A stretch of 64,000 nt of DNA from Sulfidibacterium sp964549335 (GTDB taxonomy: Bacteria; Bacteroidota; Bacteroidia; Bacteroidales; F082), in NCBI GenBank assembly GCA_964549335.1, contig CAZJUQ010000017.1:1-64000 (forward strand), written 5' to 3'. Below, one piece after another: positions 44,223-52,667 of this stretch. The stretch's first letter is position 1, and every line of letters starts with the position of its first letter. The notes beneath the pieces are model-generated. The model did no database searches. It was not told where the DNA came from and saw only the letters and a program-made list of their open reading frames with translations. Both the position numbers and the translations under genes were made by a program.

Positions 44223-45164
44223 ATGGAAACAGTAATTTCTGCAGTTGATAAAAGACTGCTTCTCGAAGAGTTGACAGAAGATAAATTATTGCGAAAAACC
44301 AATAACGGGGGCAATGAAATATATATAGTTACCGCCGGCGATTCGCCCAACGTAATGAAAGAGATAGGAAGACTTCGCGAAATAACTTTCAGGGAGGCAG
44401 GTGGCGGTACGGGCAAAGCCTTGGATATTGACGAATACGATACCATGCAAAACAGTTTCAAGCAGATGATTGTTTGGGATCCCAGGGATAAAGCCATAAT
44501 AGGGGGCTACCGGTATATTCATTGCAAAAATCTCAAAGTGCATAACGGAGAGGTCTTTTCACCCACATCCAGGTTATTTACTTATTCTCAAAAATTTATA
44601 GACCGTTATTTGAAACACACCATAGAACTGGGCAGGTCCTTTGTCCAGCCCGATTACCAACCCACATACAATTTACGCAAAGGTTTGTATGCTCTCGATA
44701 ATCTTTGGGACGGTATCGGTGCCTTGATTATCGATAACCCCGACGTGCAATATCTTTTCGGAAAAGTTACAATGTATCCCCATTACAACTCTTTTGCGCG
44801 TGATATGATTCTGTTTTTCCTGCAAAAATATTTCCCCGACCCCGAAAAGTTGATTTTTCCGAAAAAGGCACTGGAAATAAAGACGGATAAAAAAATCCTC
44901 GAAGCAATATTCTCGGCCGACGATTACAGGGAAGATTACAAACGGCTTGTTCACGAAGTGCGCAAAACGGGAAATAACGTTCCGCCGCTTATCAATGCAT
45001 ATATGAACCTCTCGTCGTCTATGAAAACTTTCGGTACCTCATTGAACGACCATTTCGGAAACGTGGAAGAAACAGGTATTCTGGTTACTATAAAAGATAT
45101 CTATCATCATAAAAAAGAACGTCATTTCGAAACGTACGAAAAGTACAAGCCCGGATTGATATGA
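44223..45164 (+). CDS. glsB: GNAT-family N-acyltransferase (GlsB/OlsB-like)
   Basis: A 313-residue protein. The central region has the hemolysin/OlsB-type GNAT features: RLREITFREAGGGTGKALDIDEYD, then MIVWDPRDKAIIGGYRYIH, then ELGRSFVQPDYQP. In ornithine-lipid OlsB and glycine-lipid GlsB this fold transfers a 3-hydroxyacyl group from ACP to the amino acid nitrogen. The neighbour glsA would add the second acyl chain. Bacteroidota typically make glycine, serine-glycine or ornithine lipids this way; which amino acid is used here cannot be told from the sequence. Confidence 0.82.
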   Translation: METVISAVDKRLLLEELTEDKLLRKTNNGGNEIYIVTAGDSPNVMKEIGRLREITFREAGGGTGKALDIDEYDTMQNSFKQMIVWDPRDKAIIGGYRYIHCKNLKVHNGEVFSPTSRLFTYSQKFIDRYLKHTIELGRSFVQPDYQPTYNLRKGLYALDNLWDGIGALIIDNPDVQYLFGKVTMYPHYNSFARDMILFFLQKYFPDPEKLIFPKKALEIKTDKKILEAIFSADDYREDYKRLVHEVRKTGNNVPPLINAYMNLSSSMKTFGTSLNDHFGNVEETGILVTIKDIYHHKKERHFETYEKYKPGLI

Positions 45165-45217
45165 TTTTTACCGCTTTTGCGTTGCGCTTTCTAATTCTAA
45201 CTTAATAAATTATTACC

Positions 45218-45844
45218 ATGAAAATAAATATAGCCGAATTTGTAATCAGTTCGGTAACGGTAAATAAATGTCCCAAACCCGACCGCCCCGAATATGCTTT
45301 TATAGGAAGGTCAAACGTGGGAAAATCATCGTTGATTAACATGCTGGCAAAACGTAAAAACCTTGCCAAAACTTCGGGTAGCCCCGGAAAAACCATAACA
45401 ATGAACCATTACAACATTAATAACGAATGGTATTTGGTTGATTTGCCGGGATACGGATATGCCAAACGTTCGAAAACCGAACGTAAGAAGTGGAACATTA
45501 TGATTCAACAATATATACTTACCCGTACCAACCTGTTAAGTTTGTTTGTGTTGATAGATTTGAGGCTGGAACCCCAAAAAATCGATTTGGAATTTATTGA
45601 GTGGTTGGCACTGTCGAAAATTCCCTTTGTATTGACTTTTACCAAAGCCGATAAGCTCAGTGCCGCCAAAGCCGACAGTAATCTTGCCGCTTACAAAAAG
45701 ATACTTTCCGAAACGTGGGAAGAACTGCCCCCCATAATTGTAACCTCGGCACAAACCGGTAAAGGAAGGGAAGAAGTGTTGAATTATATCGAAAAAATTA
45801 ATAACGAATTTAAAGATAAAATAAACGGTAATGACTTCCGCTAA
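45218..45844 (+). CDS. engB: Ribosome biogenesis GTP-binding protein YsxC/EngB
   Basis: A 208-residue TrmE-Era-EngA-like GTPase needed for assembly of the large ribosomal subunit. G1 is GRSNVGKSS, G3 is DLPGYG, G4 is TKADK and G5 is TSAQTGKG. The length is normal. Its end overlaps the sirtuin gene by 14 bases, so the two are coupled. Confidence 0.95.
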   Translation: MKINIAEFVISSVTVNKCPKPDRPEYAFIGRSNVGKSSLINMLAKRKNLAKTSGSPGKTITMNHYNINNEWYLVDLPGYGYAKRSKTERKKWNIMIQQYILTRTNLLSLFVLIDLRLEPQKIDLEFIEWLALSKIPFVLTFTKADKLSAAKADSNLAAYKKILSETWEELPPIIVTSAQTGKGREEVLNYIEKINNEFKDKINGNDFR

Positions 45845-46586
45845 TACCGGCCGGCTTATTGAAAAGGCTGCCGAACTTATTAAAAACTCGAAATACACCA
45901 CGGCGTTTACGGGTGCCGGTATTTCGGTTGAAAGCGGTATTCCTCCTTTCAGGGGACCGCAAGGATTGTGGAGTAAATACAATCCCATAGTGCTCGATAT
46001 CGACTATTTTAAGTCGAACCCGCTGGAATCGTGGAAGGTAATTAAAGAGATTTTTTACGATTTTTTCGGTAAAGCCAAACCCAATGCCGGACATATTGCC
46101 CTCGCCAGGCTCGAAAAAGCCGGTTACATTAAAAACATAATAACGCAAAATATCGACAATTTGCATCAGGAGGCAGGCAGCCAAACGGTTTACGAGTTTC
46201 ACGGCAACTCACATACATTGGTATGTACCGGTTGCGGAAAGCACTATTCGATAAACCAAATCGATTTGAATGATTTGCCTGTGCTATGCTCCGGGTGCGG
46301 CGGGTTGGTAAAACCCGATTTTATTTTTTTCGGCGAAGGAATACCCCCTTCGGCTTATCAAGCGTCAATAGAGGCGGCAAACAGTGCCGATGTTTTTCTG
46401 GTGATAGGTACCACAGGCGAAATAATGCCCGCAAGTCAAATACCCTACCTTGCCAAACAGAACGGTGCCAAAATAATTGAAATAAATACCGAGCCCTCAA
46501 ATTATACGGGCACCATAACCGACGTTTTTTTAAAAGGGAAAGCAGGAAACCTGATACCGCAACTGGCCGGAACCATATTGCCGTAA
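45831..46586 (+). CDS. cobB: NAD-dependent protein deacylase, sirtuin (CobB-like)
   Basis: A 251-residue Sir2-family enzyme that removes acyl groups from lysines, using NAD+ and releasing nicotinamide and O-acyl-ADP-ribose. The NAD site is TGAGISVESGIPPFRG, followed by TQNIDNLHQEAG and the catalytic His in EFHGNSH. Four zinc cysteines are in CTGCGK and CSGCGG. It starts inside the last codons of engB. A macro-domain protein that could hydrolyse its product is encoded at 51509-52012. Confidence 0.94.
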   Translation: MTSANTGRLIEKAAELIKNSKYTTAFTGAGISVESGIPPFRGPQGLWSKYNPIVLDIDYFKSNPLESWKVIKEIFYDFFGKAKPNAGHIALARLEKAGYIKNIITQNIDNLHQEAGSQTVYEFHGNSHTLVCTGCGKHYSINQIDLNDLPVLCSGCGGLVKPDFIFFGEGIPPSAYQASIEAANSADVFLVIGTTGEIMPASQIPYLAKQNGAKIIEINTEPSNYTGTITDVFLKGKAGNLIPQLAGTILP

Positions 46587-46598
46587 TAAAATTCTCGA

Positions 46599-47303
46599 AT
46601 GATGATTTACAAAGAGAAATTGATTGCCGGAAAATTGATAAAGCGCTATAAACGTTTTTTGGCCGATGTTGAATTGAAAAACGGAGAGGTTGTTACGGCT
46701 CATTGTACCAATTCGGGAAGCATGAAAACCTGTTTGGAAGAGGGAGCTCCGGTTATGTTGTCGCCGGTGAACGACCCGAAAAGAAAGACTAAATTTACCT
46801 GGGAGATGATTTTCATTAACAATGGTTGGATAGGTATTAACACCGCCGTTCCCAATATTTTGGCATACGAAGCTTTGAAAAACGGAACCATTGACAAATT
46901 ATCGGGTTATACTTTGGTAAAGCGCGAAGTTAAGTTCAATGACAGCAGGTTCGATATCTTTGCAAGCAACGCTGAAGAGAGTTGTTTTGTGGAGGTGAAA
47001 AACGTCACCATGAAACATGGCGAATACGCACTTTTTCCCGATGCCGTTACGTCGAGAGGATTAAAACATTTGAATACTTTGCTACAAGTGAAACAAGCCG
47101 GAATGCGTGCCGTTATGCTCTATGTTATACAACGTTCCGACGTTTCGAAATTTGCTCCCGCAAAACATATAGACCCGGATTATGCCGCCGCCTTGAAAAC
47201 GGTTTTCGAAAAGGGTGTCGAAATTATTCCCGTGCAGGCAAAGGTTTCGCCGCAAGGTGTCGAAATTGTGAAAGAGCTTCCGTATTATCCTGATGAATGG
47301 TAA
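46599..47303 (+). CDS. sfsA: SfsA-family DNA/RNA nuclease
   Basis: A 234-residue protein of the SfsA family, first linked in E. coli to sugar fermentation. Family marks are LIKRYKRFLADVEL, HCTNSGSMKTCLEEGAPV, SCFVEVKNVTM and FPDAVTSRGLKHL. The nuclease-like core has the D...ExK arrangement (FDIFAS... EVK) of the PD-(D/E)XK fold. Start at 46599 or the next Met at 46602. It lies 12 bases after the sirtuin gene. Confidence 0.92.
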   Translation: MMIYKEKLIAGKLIKRYKRFLADVELKNGEVVTAHCTNSGSMKTCLEEGAPVMLSPVNDPKRKTKFTWEMIFINNGWIGINTAVPNILAYEALKNGTIDKLSGYTLVKREVKFNDSRFDIFASNAEESCFVEVKNVTMKHGEYALFPDAVTSRGLKHLNTLLQVKQAGMRAVMLYVIQRSDVSKFAPAKHIDPDYAAALKTVFEKGVEIIPVQAKVSPQGVEIVKELPYYPDEW

Positions 47304-47357
47304 ATTAAAACTGTTCTAAGTTTAACAATAGATAGCAATAGTTGCAAACCTTTCTTG

Positions 47358-47365
47358 TATATTTG
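47358..47365 (+). promoter_or_regulatory. -7 box TATATTTG before serC
   Basis: Perfect TAnnTTTG followed by C, 29 bases before the serC ATG. Confidence 0.55.
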
Positions 47366-47394
47366 CACGGTAAACGAAAAAAATACAATTAGCT

Positions 47395-48465
47395 ATGAAA
47401 AAACATAATTTTTATGCAGGTCCTTCAATCCTGCCCGATTATACAATCGAAAATACATCCGAGGCGGTAAAGGATTTTGCCGGAACAGGACTTTCAATAA
47501 TGGAAATTTCGCATCGAAGCAAAGAGTTTGTTGCCGTTATGGACGAGGCACAAGCACTATTCAAAGAGTTATTGAAAATTCCCGAAGGATATTCGGTTCT
47601 GTTTCTCGGTGGCGGTGCCAGTACTCAGTTTGCGATGATACCTTTCAATCTGTTAAATAAAAAAGCCGCCTATTTGAATACGGGAGCTTGGGCTAAAAAA
47701 GCGATAAAAGAGGCAAAACTTTTCGGCGAGGTTGATGTTGTAGCATCATCGGAAGACAAGAATTTCAGTTATATTCCGAAAGATTTTGTTATCCCCGCCG
47801 ATGCCGACTATTTTCATATCACAACAAATAACACCATTTACGGTACCGAAATACGTCACGATATTGATTCGCCCGTTCCTTTGGTTGCCGATATGTCGTC
47901 CGATATTTTCAGCCGTCCTCTTGACGTGTCGAAATATGCGGTAATATACGGCGGAGCACAAAAAAACCTTGCACCTGCAGGTGTTACTTTTGTAATTATC
48001 CGTAACGATATTCTCGGAAAAGTTGACCGCCAAATCCCAACAATGCTTAATTATCAAACGCATATTGATAAAGGAAGTATGTTTAATACTCCTCCTGTAT
48101 TACCCGTTTATGCGGCATTGCAAACACTGAAATGGCTTAAAAACAAAGGCGGTGTTGAAGAAATAAATAAAATAAACGTGAAAAAAGCCGATATGCTTTA
48201 CGAAGAAATAGACCGTAACAGCATGTTTAAAGGCACCGTAAACAAAGAAGACCGTTCCATAATGAATGTCTGCTTTGTTATGAACGACGGATACGAAGAT
48301 AAAGAAAAAGCCTTTCTCGATTTTGCCACCGAAAGAGGTATGATAGGAATTAAAGGTCACCGCTCGGTAGGTGGTTTCAGAGCTTCCATTTATAATGCCC
48401 TGCCGTTGGAAAGTGTTGAGGCTTTAATTACGGCAATGCAAGATTTCGAGACTTATAACAAATAA
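47395..48465 (+). CDS. serC: Phosphoserine aminotransferase
   Basis: A 356-residue PLP enzyme that turns 3-phosphohydroxypyruvate into phosphoserine. It begins NFYAGPSILPD, with FLGGGASTQFAMIPFN and the PLP lysine in YGGAQKNLAPAG. The C-terminal GHRSVGGFRASIYNA is the family signature. serA follows after 38 bases, so both steps from 3-phosphoglycerate to phosphoserine are in one unit. No serB phosphatase is seen in the window. Confidence 0.97.
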   Translation: MKKHNFYAGPSILPDYTIENTSEAVKDFAGTGLSIMEISHRSKEFVAVMDEAQALFKELLKIPEGYSVLFLGGGASTQFAMIPFNLLNKKAAYLNTGAWAKKAIKEAKLFGEVDVVASSEDKNFSYIPKDFVIPADADYFHITTNNTIYGTEIRHDIDSPVPLVADMSSDIFSRPLDVSKYAVIYGGAQKNLAPAGVTFVIIRNDILGKVDRQIPTMLNYQTHIDKGSMFNTPPVLPVYAALQTLKWLKNKGGVEEINKINVKKADMLYEEIDRNSMFKGTVNKEDRSIMNVCFVMNDGYEDKEKAFLDFATERGMIGIKGHRSVGGFRASIYNALPLESVEALITAMQDFETYNK

Positions 48466-48503
48466 TGGTTTTATCTTTTTACAAACTTGAAAAAACGTAT
48501 ATT

Positions 48504-49424
48504 ATGACAAAAGTATTAATAGCAACCGTAAAACCGTTTGCCAAAGCTGCTGTGGACAGCATAAAAGAGATATTCGATAAAGCGGGTTACGAAACCGTTC
48601 TTTTGGAAAAATATCAGGATAACGGTGAATTTCTTAATGCCGTAAAAGATGTTGACGCACTGATAGTGCGAAGTGATAAAGTTACTCCCGAAGTGATTGA
48701 TGCCGCAGGAAATTTGAAAATAATTGTGCGTGCGGGAGCGGGATACGACAACATAAATCTTGAAGCGGCAACTGCAAAAAATATTGTTGTTATGAATACC
48801 CCTGGACAAAATTCCAATGCCGTTGCCGAACTTGCTCTTGGTATGATGGTTTATCAGGCACGTAACCATTTTAACGGAACATCGGGTACCGAACTTAAAG
48901 GCAAAAAGATAGGTATTCATGCATACGGACATGTAGGGAAAAATGTGGCACGCATAGCCAAAGGTTTCGGAATGGATGTTGCGGCATTCGACCCATTTGT
49001 TCCAAAAGAGGCCATTGAAGCCGACGGAGTGCAGGTTTACGAAAATGTGGAAAAAATGTATGCCGAATGCGATTATATAAGCCTGCATATCCCCGCAAAC
49101 AAACATACCGTTAAATCGATAAATTGGGATTTGATGTCGAAAATGAAAAAGGGTGCGGTGCTTGTTAATACTGCCCGCAAAGAGGTTATCGACGAAGACG
49201 ACTTGTTGAAAATCTTTGAGGCGAACGAAAAATTCGCATATGTTTCGGATATTGCCCCCGATAACAAAAATGTTATTGAAGAAAAATATCCGGACAGATG
49301 TTTCTTTACTCCCAAGAAAATGGGTGCGCAAACCGCTGAGGCTAATATTAATGCGGGAATTGCCGCTGCCAACCAAATTATAGCCTTCTTGGAAAAAGGT
49401 GATACAACATTTAAAGTTAATTAA
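48504..49424 (+). CDS. serA: D-3-phosphoglycerate dehydrogenase
   Basis: A 306-residue NAD-dependent dehydrogenase, the first step of serine synthesis. The glycine-rich NAD loop is HAYGHVGKNVAR, where GxGxxG appears in divergent form as YGHVG. GAGYDNINLEAA, NTARKEVIDEDDL and a catalytic His region near the C-terminus follow. It is the short form without ACT or ASB regulatory domains, so feedback by serine is not evident. The frame starts at 48465, but ATG at 48504 begins the typical MTKVLIAT and leaves 38 bases after serC. Confidence 0.92.
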   Translation: MTKVLIATVKPFAKAAVDSIKEIFDKAGYETVLLEKYQDNGEFLNAVKDVDALIVRSDKVTPEVIDAAGNLKIIVRAGAGYDNINLEAATAKNIVVMNTPGQNSNAVAELALGMMVYQARNHFNGTSGTELKGKKIGIHAYGHVGKNVARIAKGFGMDVAAFDPFVPKEAIEADGVQVYENVEKMYAECDYISLHIPANKHTVKSINWDLMSKMKKGAVLVNTARKEVIDEDDLLKIFEANEKFAYVSDIAPDNKNVIEEKYPDRCFFTPKKMGAQTAEANINAGIAAANQIIAFLEKGDTTFKVN

Positions 49425-49436
49425 AAAATGTTGAAA

Positions 49437-49480
49437 AAATCCCCTCGTAATAACAATTGTTTCGGGGGGATTTCTATTTT
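49437..49480 (+). terminator. Terminator-like hairpin after serA
   Basis: AAATCCCCTCG (49437-49447) pairs with CGGGGGGATTT (49463-49473) with one G-T wobble, an 11-bp stem. The tail is T-rich but broken (TCTATTTTT), and overlaps the -7 box of the next gene. Confidence 0.65.
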
Positions 49481-49482
49481 TG
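49475..49482 (+). promoter_or_regulatory. -7 box TATTTTTG before the four-helix gene
   Basis: Perfect TAnnTTTG followed by C, sitting in the tail of the serA terminator, about 100 bases before the gene start. Confidence 0.45.
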
Positions 49483-49583
49483 CCGACAATTTATATTATA
49501 AATGAAAAAACGGTAAAACTTTTTGTTTTACCGGGAAAAAATTATTAATTAACAAAAATAACTAATTAAAATTTGTGAAGATT

Positions 49584-50120
49584 ATGTACAACGAAAACGA
49601 AAAACAGGAAAGACAAGAGAGGACAGGAACATTTTTTAGATTTGAAGATTTGAGAATCTATCACAAATCACTCGATTACATCAATTGGTTGCAAGACGTA
49701 ACCATGCTGTTTCCAGGTGATGACAAAATCCGGTTCGCTATCCGTTTTAATGATGCTGCCCGCAATATAGCGCTCTATATTGCCGAAGGATCGGCACGAA
49801 ACAAAACCCAGTTTGTTTATTATCTGAAAATGGCGAAGAGTTCTATCCGGCAGTGTGTGGTTTATACCACTTTGGCACACAAAGCAAACCTTTTGAGCGA
49901 TGAGTCGGAAGAGGAGTCGCGTACCCAGTTGATGGAAATGACTAAAATGCTCGGCGCCTTGATTTCCTCGCTTCAACGTTCGAACAACGGTTACCACAAC
50001 AACAACTACAATGGTAACGGAAACGGAAATTACCGCCACAATAACGGCAACGAACAGCAAGACCCTATGCCTTTTGACAATATGGGCGAAGAACCTGCGG
50101 GTTTTAACAACGAATATTAA
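49584..50120 (+). CDS. Four-helix-bundle protein with Asn/Gly-rich tail
   Basis: A 178-residue protein. Residues about 15-130 look like the S23/IVP four-helix bundle family (FEDLRIYHKSLDYINWL, then RFNDAARNIALYIAEGSARN, KTQFVYYLKMAKSSIRQ). Relatives are known as intervening-sequence-encoded proteins of 23S rRNA and as free-standing genes of unknown role. The last 45 residues are low-complexity, rich in Asn, Gly and Tyr (about 135-165), then acidic; I know no function for such a tail. The gene is bounded by a terminator on each side and splits the serC-serA-DUF1015 neighbourhood. I chose ATG at 49584 over the in-frame GTG at 49575. Confidence 0.82.
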   Translation: MYNENEKQERQERTGTFFRFEDLRIYHKSLDYINWLQDVTMLFPGDDKIRFAIRFNDAARNIALYIAEGSARNKTQFVYYLKMAKSSIRQCVVYTTLAHKANLLSDESEEESRTQLMEMTKMLGALISSLQRSNNGYHNNNYNGNGNGNYRHNNGNEQQDPMPFDNMGEEPAGFNNEY

Positions 50121-50132
50121 TATTGTTTTTAT

Positions 50133-50197
50133 AAACCGCCTTTGTAACCTTTTGCCGTTTTTTTAACGGTGAAAATCAGCAAAGGCGGTTTTTTTTT
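50133..50197 (+). terminator. Strong Rho-independent terminator after the four-helix gene
   Basis: AAACCGCCTTTG (50133-50144) is perfectly complementary to CAAAGGCGGTTT (50180-50191), and T residues continue to 50197. A second small hairpin, CCGTT/AACGG, lies inside the loop. Confidence 0.88.
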
Positions 50198-50221
50198 AAC
50201 CGATAAATAAAGAAAACTGCT

Positions 50222-51469
50222 ATGGCAACATTAAAAGCTTTTAAAGGATTAAGACCGCCGAAAGATATAGTAAAACAGGTGGCATCGCGTCCTTACGACG
50301 TGCTGAATTCGGAAGAGGCGCGAAAAGAGGCCGAAGGAAACGAATATTCATTGCTTCACATCATCAAACCGGAGATAGATTTACCCCCCGGAACAAATCT
50401 TTACAGCCCCGAAGTTTATGAGAAAGCAAAGGAAAATTTTATCAAATTCCGGAAAAACGGCTGGCTTGTCCCAGATACTCAAGACCATCTTTACATTTAT
50501 GCCCAAACCATGAACGGAAAAACTCAGTACGGTATCGTGGGGTGCGCATCGGTTGACGATTATCTGAATAATGTGATTAAAAAACATGAACTTACACGTC
50601 CCGATAAAGAAGAGGACAGGATGAAGCATGTTCGCATTACCAATGCCAATATGGAACCGGTTTTCTTTTCTTATCCGGCAAAAAAGGAGATTGACGAAAT
50701 TGTTGAGAATTTTGTAAAAAACAATGAGCCCGAATACGATTTTACCGCCGACGACGGTTTCGGTCATCACTTTTGGGTTATCAACGATAAATCAATTATC
50801 GATAAATTGATTGAACTTTTCGACAAACTTCCTTCGCTTTATGTGGCCGACGGTCATCACCGTACAGCTGCCGCAGCGTTGGTGGGTAAAGAAAAACGCG
50901 AAGCAAATCCCAACCATACGGGCGATGAAGAGTACAACTATTTTCTTGCCGTAATTTTCCCCGATAATCAACTTACAATTATCGATTATAACAGGGTGAT
51001 AAAGGATTTGAACAACTTGTCGAAAGAGGAATTTCTTGCAAAGATGTCCGAAAGTTTCGTTATGGAAGAAAAGGGCGACACACCTTACAAACCGTCGAAA
51101 TTACACGAACTTTCCATGTACATTGACGGCAAATGGTATGCTTTGCAGGCAAAGGAAGGAACATACGACGACAATGACCCCATCGGAGTTCTTGACGTTA
51201 CTATTCTTACAAACCGTGTTTTGGAGCCCATTCTAGGGATAAAAGATTTGCGCCGCTCCAAACGGATAGATTTTGTGGGAGGAATCAGGGGGTTGGAAGA
51301 GCTGCAACGCCGTGTTGACAGTGGCGAGATGGCTGTGGCTTTTGCTTTGTATCCCGTAAGTATGCAGCAATTAATAAATATTGCCGACAGTGGTAAAATC
51401 ATGCCTCCCAAAACCACATGGTTCGAACCTAAATTGCGCTCCGGTCTTGTGGTTCATACTCTCGATTAA
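50222..51469 (+). CDS. DUF1015-family protein
   Basis: A 415-residue cytoplasmic protein of the DUF1015 family. It begins with the family's RPYDVLNSEEAR segment (about 23-34). A KHELTRPDKEEDRMKH segment (121-136) and the box VADGHHRTAAA (208-218, with Asp210 and Arg214) are conserved. The DGHHR box resembles the motif of the ParB/sulfiredoxin-like fold, which includes the free-serine kinases SerK and SbnI. In Bacteroidota these genes often adjoin serC and serA, as here, so a role in serine or phosphoserine metabolism is a reasonable inference but not shown. It lies 24 bases after a strong terminator with no TAnnTTTG box between, so its own promoter is unclear. Confidence 0.82.
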   Translation: MATLKAFKGLRPPKDIVKQVASRPYDVLNSEEARKEAEGNEYSLLHIIKPEIDLPPGTNLYSPEVYEKAKENFIKFRKNGWLVPDTQDHLYIYAQTMNGKTQYGIVGCASVDDYLNNVIKKHELTRPDKEEDRMKHVRITNANMEPVFFSYPAKKEIDEIVENFVKNNEPEYDFTADDGFGHHFWVINDKSIIDKLIELFDKLPSLYVADGHHRTAAAALVGKEKREANPNHTGDEEYNYFLAVIFPDNQLTIIDYNRVIKDLNNLSKEEFLAKMSESFVMEEKGDTPYKPSKLHELSMYIDGKWYALQAKEGTYDDNDPIGVLDVTILTNRVLEPILGIKDLRRSKRIDFVGGIRGLEELQRRVDSGEMAVAFALYPVSMQQLINIADSGKIMPPKTTWFEPKLRSGLVVHTLD

Positions 51470-51508
51470 CACTTGCTTCACACATCTTTTCATAAAAGTT
51501 TTTATAAT

Positions 51509-52012
51509 ATGGAAAGAATAAAACTGGTAAAAGAGGACATTACCGGAATGAAAGTTGACGCCATAGTTAATGCCGCCAACCGTACCTTATTGGGCGGTGG
51601 CGGTGTTGACGGTGCCATTCACCGCGCCGCAGGTCCGGGACTGCTCTCCGAATGCCGTACACTTAACGGCTGTGATACGGGAAAAGCCAAGATAACCAAA
51701 GGATATAATCTGCCGGCAAAATATGTTATTCACACTGTTGGCCCGGTGTGGCACAACGGAAAAAACAACGAGGAGGCACTTCTGAAAAGTTGTTACCTCG
51801 AAAGTTTGAAACTCGCCGGGGAATACGGTTGCAAAACAGTGGCTTTTCCTAACATTTCAACCGGAGTGTACCGTTTCCCCAAAGAGAAAGCCGCCGAAAT
51901 AGCCATTGAAGCCGTTAAAACATATCTCGCTGAAAATGATATCCCCGGAACAGTATATTTCGTATGTTTTGATGATGAAAATTTCAGAATTTACCGGAAC
52001 CTTTTAAAATAA
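51509..52012 (+). CDS. Macro-domain O-acetyl-ADP-ribose deacetylase (YmdB-like)
   Basis: A 167-residue single-domain protein. The ADP-ribose loop reads NAANRTLLGGGGVDGAIHRAAG, close to that of E. coli YmdB, and AFPNISTGVYRFPKEKAA is the second loop. Such proteins hydrolyse O-acetyl-ADP-ribose, the sirtuin product, and can remove ADP-ribose from proteins. ATG at 51509 starts the conserved sequence; the frame extends to 51473 but adds twelve unconserved residues. It lies 39 bases after the DUF1015 gene. Confidence 0.92.
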   Translation: MERIKLVKEDITGMKVDAIVNAANRTLLGGGGVDGAIHRAAGPGLLSECRTLNGCDTGKAKITKGYNLPAKYVIHTVGPVWHNGKNNEEALLKSCYLESLKLAGEYGCKTVAFPNISTGVYRFPKEKAAEIAIEAVKTYLAENDIPGTVYFVCFDDENFRIYRNLLK

Positions 52013-52096
52013 AATGACATTGGTGCCGGCAGCTGAAAGCGGAAACGGTTATGAAATGAATGGATTCCAATGCAATCTTTTGAAGCCGCCGGGGTT

Positions 52097-52663
52097 TTAT
52101 GATTTGTTAAGGTATATTTCGCTCAAGTTGAATTTTTCGGGAAAACGTGCCCCTACTCCTTTATAAAACTCTTCCACCTTTTTAAAATCGTTTTCGAAGT
52201 CGCCCGAAGGGTAGATAAGAGGTCCGTATCGTCCTTCTTTCTTTTTGTAATCAATAGAGGTAAGCATTATCGGAACTTGTGCTTGCAAAGCTATATAATA
52301 ATATCCCTTTTTCCATTTGTCGGTATAGGAGCGGGTGCCTTCGGGTGCAATTACCAAATATAGCTTATCGTATTTGTCGAAAAGTTTTGCTATCGACTCT
52401 GTTTTACGGGTGCTTTTCGACCTGTCTATGGGTACAGCTCCCATTTTTTTCAGCAATCTTCCTACGGGCCAAAAAAACGCCTCTTTTTTCATAATTACAT
52501 TAACCTTTTCACCTTCGGCATAAATAAACATCATACCTATGAAATAATCGAGGTTAGAGGTGTGCGGAGCCACAAGAATGACCAATTTTTTATGCTCGTG
52601 CGGAAACGTGCCGATGATTTTCCAACCGAATAGTTTTATCAAGAAACGGGCAAATGCTTTCAT
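52097..52663 (-). CDS. PlsC-like 1-acylglycerol-3-phosphate acyltransferase
   Basis: A 188-residue acyltransferase of the LPLAT superfamily, shorter than classical PlsC. Motif I is APHTSNLD (HxxxxD, with APH in place of SNH), followed by GRLLKKMGAVPIDRSKS and the EGTRS motif that binds the phosphate of the acceptor. Similar short proteins act in phospholipid or lipid A-type acylation. The frame extends to 52705, but a -7 promoter box lies directly upstream of ATG 52663, so the longer form cannot be made from that promoter. The mRNA may be leaderless. Confidence 0.85.
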   Translation of the reverse strand: MKAFARFLIKLFGWKIIGTFPHEHKKLVILVAPHTSNLDYFIGMMFIYAEGEKVNVIMKKEAFFWPVGRLLKKMGAVPIDRSKSTRKTESIAKLFDKYDKLYLVIAPEGTRSYTDKWKKGYYYIALQAQVPIMLTSIDYKKKEGRYGPLIYPSGDFENDFKKVEEFYKGVGARFPEKFNLSEIYLNKS

Positions 52664-52667
52664 GAGG

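Noticed and set aside
48516..49376. Minus-strand frame of 286 codons opposite serA
   Set aside because: It lies entirely antisense to a clear serA and has a shadow-frame composition rich in Phe, Cys, Ile and His.
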